A stretch of 64,000 nucleotides of DNA from Balneolaceae bacterium (GTDB taxonomy: Bacteria > Bacteroidota > Rhodothermia > Balneolales > Balneolaceae): positions 186,001 to 250,000 of the forward strand of contig JAXHMK010000022.1 of assembly GCA_034521495.1 (NCBI GenBank). The letters are read 5' to 3'. Positions 58,613 through 64,000 of the stretch are shown here, one piece after another. The translations under genes were made by a program, and so were the position numbers. Every line of letters starts with the position of its first letter. Position 1 is the stretch's first letter. The notes below the pieces were generated by a model. It made no database searches, was not told the origin of the DNA, and worked only from the letters and a program-made list of their open reading frames with translations.

Positions 58613-59191
58613 ATGGCAGTTGAATCGACAATGCTGGAACTTGGAACCAAAGCCCCGGATTTTACACTTCACGATGTAGTCTCGGGCAGAACCTACAAAC
58701 CTGCAGACTTTGAGAGAAACAGAGCTTTTTTAGTCATGTTTATTTGCAATCACTGTCCGTATGTGAAATTGATTAAAAAGCACCTTGTAGATTACGCTAC
58801 AGATTACATGCCAAAGGATGTGGGGATTGTTGCGATCAGTTCGAACGATATTGAAAATTATCCTGAAGATGCCCCGGATAAGATGAAAGAGGATGCAGAG
58901 AAGTTTGGCTATCCGTTTCCTTACTTGTTTGATGAAGATCAGGAAGCTGCACACGCCTATAAAGCGGCCTGCACTCCCGACCTGTTTCTGTTTGATGAAA
59001 AGCAGGAGCTTTACTACAGGGGCCAATTCGATGATGCCCGTCCCAAAAATGGCATAGAACCTACCGGTGAAGACTTGAGGAATGCAACGGATCGTTTGTT
59101 GGCCGGTGAACCTGCTCCTGAAAAACAGATTCCCAGTATGGGTTGCAACATTAAATGGAAGAAGGGAAATGAGCCGGCCTGGTATGGTTAA
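58613..59191 (+). CDS. Thioredoxin-family peroxiredoxin-like protein
   Basis: 192 residues, AhpC/TSA-Redoxin fold: GTKAPDFTLHDVVSGRTYKP, FICNHCPYVKLI (CxxC with His-x), VAISSNDIENYPEDAPDKM, and PDLFLFDEKQELYYRGQFDD. The CNHCP motif is typical of cytoplasmic redoxins of this group. No signal peptide. It is followed 14 nt later by trmB on the same strand, so the two are likely cotranscribed. Confidence 0.9.
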   Translation: MAVESTMLELGTKAPDFTLHDVVSGRTYKPADFERNRAFLVMFICNHCPYVKLIKKHLVDYATDYMPKDVGIVAISSNDIENYPEDAPDKMKEDAEKFGYPFPYLFDEDQEAAHAYKAACTPDLFLFDEKQELYYRGQFDDARPKNGIEPTGEDLRNATDRLLAGEPAPEKQIPSMGCNIKWKKGNEPAWYG

Positions 59192-59205
59192 CGGTTTATC
59201 ACTTT

Positions 59206-59865
59206 ATGGGGAATAAAAACAAGCTTCAGAGATTTGAGGATATTGCTCGTTTTCAAAACGTGTTTGAATATACCGATTTTGAAGACGAGCCAACTCCGAA
59301 AGGAGAATGGCATAAAAAGATTTTTGAGAATGATAATTCTATTGTTCTCGAATTAGCCTGTGGAAAGGCCGAATACACCATCTATTTTGCTGAAAATAAT
59401 CCCAATAAAAACTATATAGGGATTGATCTGAAGGGAAATCGAATCTGGAAAGGTGCCAAATACGCTCTGAATCAAGAACTGAATCATGTTCGGTTTATTC
59501 GAATGCTGATTGATCACCTTGAGGATTATTTTGAGAAGAGTGAAGTGGATGAAATCTGGATCACCTTTCCCGATCCGCATCCAAGAGGATCACGATCCAG
59601 GCAAAGACTTACCTCACCAAAATTTCTTGAGATCTACAGAAATGTTTTGAAACCCGGCGGTTTGATTCACCTGAAAACTGATTCAGATCTTCTCTTTAAT
59701 TTTACACTTGAGACTATTGAGGAGGAGGGCTGTGAAATCATCAAAAAAGTAGATGACATCTATAAGGAGGAGCCTGATAACGAGCTGCTTACTCATAAGA
59801 CATTTTATGAGAAAAAGCATCTGAAAGCCGGAAAAACTATTCACTACGTCAGTTTTACGCTGTAG
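59206..59865 (+). CDS. trmB: tRNA (guanine-N7-)-methyltransferase
   Basis: Methylates G46 of tRNA with SAM. Rossmann motif LELACGKAEYTIYFA, acidic motif YIGIDLKGNRIWKGA, catalytic/tRNA region EIWITFPDPHPRGSRSRQRLTSPKFLEIY, and KPGGLIHLKTDSDLLF. The PDPHPRG...RQRLTSP variant, in place of the PDPWxKxRHxKRR of E. coli, is the form common in this phylum. 219 residues, usual length. Confidence 0.93.
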   Translation: MGNKNKLQRFEDIARFQNVFEYTDFEDEPTPKGEWHKKIFENDNSIVLELACGKAEYTIYFAENNPNKNYIGIDLKGNRIWKGAKYALNQELNHVRFIRMLIDHLEDYFEKSEVDEIWITFPDPHPRGSRSRQRLTSPKFLEIYRNVLKPGGLIHLKTDSDLLFNFTLETIEEEGCEIIKKVDDIYKEEPDNELLTHKTFYEKKHLKAGKTIHYVSFTL

Positions 59866-60175
59866 TTGATTACTTTTACTCGTTCCGAAGCTCTGTACAT
59901 GTTTAGCGGTTTAAGTCAAACAACCTGACAGAGCACCGTACTTTTCGGTTCCTGTCAGAGTTGTGGGATAAGGTATTCCCCTCGAAAATCGATCCATGCG
60001 ACTCTGGCAGGAGCTATTGCCTGGCAGGACGCTAAACAGATACGAAGCTCTCGGAATGTCAAATAGAAGCTCCGCTTCTCGATAGTGAAAAGCCGGGAGA
60101 ATTGAGGAGCTTCAGGGTCAGCGTTCCAAAGAAGACCTTTGGAACGAGTGACTTGTATGACGAGTTAAAATTTGA
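59866..60175. repeat. Intergenic repeat element with inverted ends and hairpins
   Basis: GAAGCTCTGTACATGTTTAGCG (59887 onward) is roughly inverted at 60030-60050 (CGCTAAACAGATACGAAGCTC), giving a ~160-bp unit like that at 31402-31839. Inside, CTGACAG (about 59935) pairs with CTGTCAG (about 59961). After it, CGTTCCAAAG and CTTTGGAACG (about 60122-60146) form a perfect 10-bp hairpin, and TTTGGAACGAGTGA repeats the motif seen near 53725. No gene. It separates converging trmB and fucosidase genes. Confidence 0.5.
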
Positions 60176-61642
60176 TTAATACACTTCAATATTTGAAATC
60201 ACGGGACTGGCTTTCGAATCCTCAATGTTGATTCGAATCCGATCAGTGGTTACCGGATCAATTTCAAGAATGCGTTTGTAGCCGATGGTGGTTTGATCAG
60301 CGACTTCTTGCCATTCGCCATCTTGCCACACATCAATGGAGAAAGATTGAACACGCTGGCCAAGCTGTATATATTCCTGCACCACTATATAATTGATCTC
60401 CCTGGGTTCGTCCAATATAACTTCAAGCTCGCCGGTTGAAATACCATCATCAGTAGCCCAGTAAGTTTCGTTATCTCCATCTGTGAGATGTTCAGGGGCA
60501 TAATCTTCGTGTTCTCCCCGGTAAGAATCAGCCGTAGCTTCAGCATTTTCAGCAACATTTGTTTCGAATGTTTCATCCAGCATGCTTCTCCACTCTCTAA
60601 GAGCGGCAACATCATTTTCGTGGATCAGTCCACGTCTGTCGGGAGGAACATTCAGCAGAAGATTCGACCCGCGGCCAACGGAAGTCATATAGATATCAAA
60701 CAATTCATCAGGTGTTTTTACAAGTGAATCTTCTTCGGGATGATAAAACCAACCGGGACGAATCGATACATCCACTTCAGCTGGTATCCATTTCTGGCCA
60801 TCTTCCGATCCGGTTGCAAGCAGATCGTTAATTCCTGACTGACCTGCATAAAGCGTATCGTTGTTGATGGTATTCCAGTTGGTTTCATTCACAAATCCAT
60901 GTTCGTTTCCAACCCAGCGAATATCAGGCCCGGCATCGCTGAAAAAGAGAACTTGTGGCTCGGGTTGCAGATCTCGAACAAACTCAATGGTTGTGGGCCA
61001 ATCGTAGTAGGTTTGCCGGTCGATAGTTCGGGTTTCATTTGCACCGCCGTAATAACCATCACCGCCATTTGCGCCGTCGAACCACATTTCAAAAATAGGT
61101 CCGTAATTGGTGAAAATTTCTTCCAGTTGATTTCTGTAATAATCGATGTAAGAAGGCTCTCCATAATCAGCCCGGTTTCGATCCCACGGCGAAAGATAGA
61201 CGCCGAATTTCATTCCATGTTCTCGTGCTGCTTCTGAAACTTCTTTTACCACATCTCCTTCTCCGTCTTTATAAGGGCTGTTTGCTACATCGTGTTCTGT
61301 ATATTCGCTGGGCCAAAGGCAAAATCCGTCGTGGTGCTTTGCTGTTAAAATCACACCTTCAAAGCCAGCATTACTCAGGGTGGTCATCCATTGATCAACA
61401 TCCATTTCTGTGGGATTAAAAATGGATGGACTCTCATCGCCATATCCCCATTCTTTATTGGTAAATGTATTGGTGGTAAAGTGTACAAACGCCAGGAGTT
61501 CCATTCTGTGCCAATCGAGTTGGGCTTCGGAAGGAACGGGGTATACGGGAGCCGGAGGAGCAACCTCTCCAACATCAGAGCTGCATGAACTGACAACAAA
61601 AAGAATTACAAATAGAAATAACGGTGTAGAAAATTTTTTCAT
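60176..61642 (-). CDS. Alpha-L-fucosidase (GH29), lipoprotein
   Basis: 488 residues from ATG 61642. A lipobox (VVSSC, Cys about 19) anchors it to the envelope. The GH29 catalytic domain (about 40-350) shows KHHDGFCLWPSEYTEHDVANS, GMKFGVYLSPWDRN and EMWFDGANGGD, where the WFDG Asp is the nucleophile. The last ~120 residues (GEHEDYAPEHLTDGDNETYW ... VQEYIQLGQRVQSFSIDVW) form an F5/8-type carbohydrate-binding domain. It releases L-fucose from fucosylated glycans, useful on algal or host polysaccharides. No neighbouring polysaccharide-utilisation genes are seen. Confidence 0.93.
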   Translation of the reverse strand: MKKFSTPLFLFVILFVVSSCSSDVGEVAPPAPVYPVPSEAQLDWHRMELLAFVHFTTNTFTNKEWGYGDESPSIFNPTEMDVDQWMTTLSNAGFEGVILTAKHHDGFCLWPSEYTEHDVANSPYKDGEGDVVKEVSEAAREHGMKFGVYLSPWDRNRADYGEPSYIDYYRNQLEEIFTNYGPIFEMWFDGANGGDGYYGGANETRTIDRQTYYDWPTTIEFVRDLQPEPQVLFFSDAGPDIRWVGNEHGFVNETNWNTINNDTLYAGQSGINDLLATGSEDGQKWIPAEVDVSIRPGWFYHPEEDSLVKTPDELFDIYMTSVGRGSNLLLNVPPDRRGLIHENDVAALREWRSMLDETFETNVAENAEATADSYRGEHEDYAPEHLTDGDNETYWATDDGISTGELEVILDEPREINYIVVQEYIQLGQRVQSFSIDVWQDGEWQEVADQTTIGYKRILEIDPVTTDRIRINIEDSKASPVISNIEVY

Positions 61643-61800
61643 TAAAACTATAGATTGGGTTTTTGGGATGTTCAAACATAAAAGATTTCAGAATGATAAA
61701 GAACAAAAATATCAATTCGTTTGATCTTAATGGCAGATAAACCTGAATGAGAATAGCATGTAAATATTGACATTAAACACAATTTTGATAATTTGTTAGA

Positions 61801-61820
61801 GTTAACTTAACACTGTTAAC
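61801..61820. promoter_or_regulatory. Putative TetR operator
   Basis: GTTAAC at both ends of a 20-bp stretch (61801-61806 and 61815-61820) with a centre that is roughly symmetric; it ends 12 nt before the TetR ATG at 61833. Position and symmetry suggest autorepression of the tetR-fadE operon. Confidence 0.5.
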
Positions 61821-61832
61821 TTGATTGAAAAG

Positions 61833-62420
61833 ATGTCACTAAGAACAGAAATATTAGAAGTCAGCCGGGAACTTTTAGTTGAGGAGGGGTTCGGAAAACT
61901 GTCGATGCGGAATATCGCAAAACGTGCAAATGTAACCGCAACAAGTATCTACCTTCATTTCGACAATAAGGATGATCTTCTCCTGGCTTTGATAGAAGAG
62001 AGTATTGAGCATTTAAAGGAAAAACTACTTGAGGAGATTGAGGACTCAAAAGATTTCATCCGGCAATTGGAGGATCTGGCAAGATGTTACATTCATTTCG
62101 CTCTTGACCATCCAAAAGAGTATGAAATTATATATATGGTTCGGCCGGAGGAGATGCCGGAGTATCCAAAAGAAAAATATCAACAAATTCGGAGTGCTTA
62201 CGAATTACTGGCAGAGATTATTGAAAATGGAAAAAAAGAGCATTTGATTGATGTTGAAAATCCAATGATCAGTGCATATACCCTATGGGCTCAATTGCAT
62301 GGGGTAGTTTCTGTTATTTTAAGTAAAAGACTCGATACCCGCATACCTCAAAAGAAATTTATCGATCAGGCAATTGATCACATTATTCAGGGATTTATCA
62401 TACAAAAAACACCCGCATAA
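61833..62420 (+). CDS. TetR/AcrR-family regulator
   Basis: 195 residues from ATG 61833 (TTG 61821 is also in frame). The HTH is GFGKLSMRNIAKRANVTATSIYLHFDNKDDLLLALI. The C-terminal ligand domain (about 75-195) includes QLEDLARCYIHFALDHPKEYEIIYMV, typical of the TetR_C_33-like group. Directly followed by fadE (12 nt), it is probably a FadR-like repressor released by acyl-CoA, as in Bacillus; this is inferred from the neighbour. Confidence 0.9.
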   Translation: MSLRTEILEVSRELLVEEGFGKLSMRNIAKRANVTATSIYLHFDNKDDLLLALIEESIEHLKEKLLEEIEDSKDFIRQLEDLARCYIHFALDHPKEYEIIYMVRPEEMPEYPKEKYQQIRSAYELLAEIIENGKKEHLIDVENPMISAYTLWAQLHGVVSVILSKRLDTRIPQKKFIDQAIDHIIQGFIIQKTPA

Positions 62421-62421
62421 C

Positions 62422-62427
62422 AGGAGG
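62422..62427 (+). promoter_or_regulatory. Consensus Shine-Dalgarno site of fadE
   Basis: AGGAGG lies 5 nt before ATG 62433. It is the clearest ribosome binding site in the window, where most genes have A/T-rich leaders, so strong translation of fadE relative to tetR is likely. Confidence 0.7.
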
Positions 62428-62432
62428 ACATT

Positions 62433-64000
62433 ATGGAAGCTTTATTGGAGCAACTCACTTTTTTTGAAGGAATATCCGGATGGATCGTTGGTGGATCTGT
62501 CATTTTCGTTCTATTGCTATTTGGATATACCGGCGCCCCGCTTTGGCTGTGGGCAATTGCAGGGCTGGCAGCCTTAACGGGACTTGGCGCTCCTACTTGG
62601 TTATTGGCTGTTTTTGTTGTGCTCGCTTTGATTTTTAACATCAAACCAATTCGGAGAGCGGTTCTATCCGGACCTTTAATGAATCTGTTAGAGAAGTTGA
62701 AAATACTGCCGGTAATCTCTGAAACAGAGCAAACGGCGATTGATGCGGGAACAGTTTGGGTAGAGGGTGAACTCTTTTCAGGTAAACCTGACCTGAAGAA
62801 GTTGAGGAAGGAGGAGTATCCCAAATTAACAGAGAAGGAACGAGCGTTTATGGATGGACCGGTAGAAGAGTTGTGTTCTATGGTGTCTGACTGGGATGTA
62901 TTCCAGCGCCGCGGGTTTGATGAAAAAACCTGGGAGTATTTTAAGAAAGAAAGGTTTTTTGGATTGGTAATCCCTGATGAGTATGGTGGACATGGATTTT
63001 CGGCGAATGCCCATAGTGCAATTATTGCAAAACTGGCTTCGCGTTGTGGACCTCTGGCAACCACAGTAATGGTTCCAAACTCTCTGGGTCCTGCCGAACT
63101 GTTGATGCACTATGGAACCAAAGAACAGAAAGATCATTACCTGCCGCGACTTGCAAAGGGTGAGGAGATCCCATGCTTTGCATTGACGGAACCAAATGCC
63201 GGTTCGGATGCCGGAGCGATGCAGAGTCATGGTGAAGTTTTTAAAGGAGACGATGGCGAACTTTACATCAAGCTAAACTGGGAAAAACGGTACATCACGT
63301 TGGCAGCTATTTCAACGGTTATTGGTTTGGCGTTTAAGCTTTATGATCCAAAAAATTTGCTTGGAAAAGGCGAGGAGCTGGGAATTACAGCAGCGTTGAT
63401 TCCAAGTGATACCGACGGAGTTGTTCTTGGAAAACGTCATGATCCGCTTGGAGTACCATTTTACAACTGCCCGATTCGGGGGAAAGATGTTGTGGTACCG
63501 ATAAGTGCGATTATAGGTGAAGAAGACGGAGCCGGAAATGGCTGGCGAATGTTGATGGAATCACTTGCTGTGGGCCGCGGTATCTCACTCCCTGCACAAT
63601 CCGTAGGCGGAGCAAAAACGGCAACCCGTGCTATCGGGGCATATGCTGCAATTCGTCAGCAGTTTGGCTTAAATATTGGAAAGTTTGAGGGAATTGAAGA
63701 GCCGATGGCCCGAATCGGAGGGTACACCTATCTGCTGGATGCGGCTCGAACCTACATCTGTGGAGCGCTCGATAAAGGAGCTAAGCCGGCCGTGGTTACA
63801 GCCATCGCCAAGTACAACTTTACAGAACTGGGGCGTGAAATTGTGAATGATGCAATGGATATTGTGGGTGGTTCCGGAATCTCGCGCGGGCCCAGAAATA
63901 TTTTTGCCCATTCTTATATTGCGATGCCGATTGCCATCACGGTGGAGGGAGCCAATATTCTTACCCGAACACTGATGATATTTGGACAGGGTGCCATTCG
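62433..64000 (+). CDS. fadE: Acyl-CoA dehydrogenase, FadE-type (3' end outside the window)
   Basis: 522 codons are visible from ATG 62433 with no stop before the window end. Two hydrophobic N-terminal helices (WIVGGSVIFVLLLFGYTG, PLWLWAIAGLAALTGLG) tether it to the membrane, as in E. coli FadE. The dehydrogenase core shows EYPKLTEKERAFMDG, FGLVIPDEYGGHGFS, ATTVMVPNSLGPAELL, CFALTEPNAGSDAG and GRGISLPAQSVGGAK. It makes the first oxidation of fatty-acid beta-oxidation with FAD. The TetR gene precedes it by 12 nt. Confidence 0.95.
   Translation, partial: MEALLEQLTFFEGISGWIVGGSVIFVLLLFGYTGAPLWLWAIAGLAALTGLGAPTWLLAVFVVLALIFNIKPIRRAVLSGPLMNLLEKLKILPVISETEQTAIDAGTVWVEGELFSGKPDLKKLRKEEYPKLTEKERAFMDGPVEELCSMVSDWDVFQRRGFDEKTWEYFKKERFFGLVIPDEYGGHGFSANAHSAIIAKLASRCGPLATTVMVPNSLGPAELLMHYGTKEQKDHYLPRLAKGEEIPCFALTEPNAGSDAGAMQSHGEVFKGDDGELYIKLNWEKRYITLAAISTVIGLAFKLYDPKNLLGKGEELGITAALIPSDTDGVVLGKRHDPLGVPFYNCPIRGKDVVVPISAIIGEEDGAGNGWRMLMESLAVGRGISLPAQSVGGAKTATRAIGAYAAIRQQFGLNIGKFEGIEEPMARIGGYTYLLDAARTYICGALDKGAKPAVVTAIAKYNFTELGREIVNDAMDIVGGSGISRGPRNIFAHSYIAMPIAITVEGANILTRTLMIFGQGAI

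Noticed and set aside
61410-61724. Plus-strand frames opposite the fucosidase gene
   Set aside because: They are antisense shadows; the minus strand has full GH29 motifs and a lipobox.

Overview
The window looks like an ordinary chromosomal stretch from a member of the Rhodothermota/Bacteroidota group, most likely a Balneolaceae-type marine or halophilic heterotroph. This is inference from gene content (DUF6051 protein, lamin-tail surface protein with a FlgD/CHU-type C-terminus, propeller-type hybrid-like histidine kinase, tricorn-like protease, GCS2-CBS fusions), the low-to-moderate GC seen by eye, and A/T-rich leaders that mostly lack strong Shine-Dalgarno sites. I see no rRNA, tRNA, CRISPR or prophage.

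Layout. 1-4 kb: the end of a polysaccharide flippase, a frameshifted quinone oxidoreductase, murI and a frameshifted HhH DNA glycosylase. 4-7.6 kb: a PAS histidine kinase, a VapBC pair, and a nucleotidyltransferase two-gene system whose second gene is split by a ~595-bp MITE-like element with an 8-bp target duplication. 7.7-19 kb: two very large envelope proteins (HEXXH peptidase/beta-propeller/barrel, and a giant lamin-tail repeat protein), both with frame breaks near the 5' end. 19-31 kb: DUF6051 hydrolase-like protein, gamma-glutamyltransferase, SirB1-like protein, EgtB, two tandem GCS2-CBS ligase-like proteins overlapping an aspartoacylase-family hydrolase, then scpB. 32-38 kb: a MerC/ribbon-helix-helix operon, and a NarL-type response regulator plus propeller histidine kinase surrounded by three copies of one 18-bp palindrome; two of these copies sit before a small exported peptide gene and before a gene-less stretch ending in a strong terminator. 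38-50 kb: tricorn-like protease, SLC13 transporter, RES/Xre toxin-antitoxin, FetAB-type ABC system, GntR-controlled ABC system with a perfect operator palindrome, APC permease with USP-like tail. 50-64 kb: lipoprotein resembling BP74-related proteins, anmK, DUF2442, UbiA prenyltransferase, thioredoxin-like proteins, class III aminotransferase, a second nucleotidyltransferase pair, PA0069-type radical SAM protein, trmB, a GH29 fucosidase lipoprotein, and a TetR-fadE operon that leaves the window.

Genes that work together: murI and anmK in peptidoglycan supply and recycling; gamma-glutamyltransferase, EgtB and the GCS2-CBS proteins point to gamma-glutamyl and sulfur-containing small molecules; TetR-fadE to fatty-acid beta-oxidation. 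The most interesting self-contained unit is the 33.2-38.0 kb two-component regulon. All clear frame breaks lie in the first 12.4 kb, so a local sequence-quality problem must be considered beside real gene decay. Intergenic spaces carry several palindromic repeat families.
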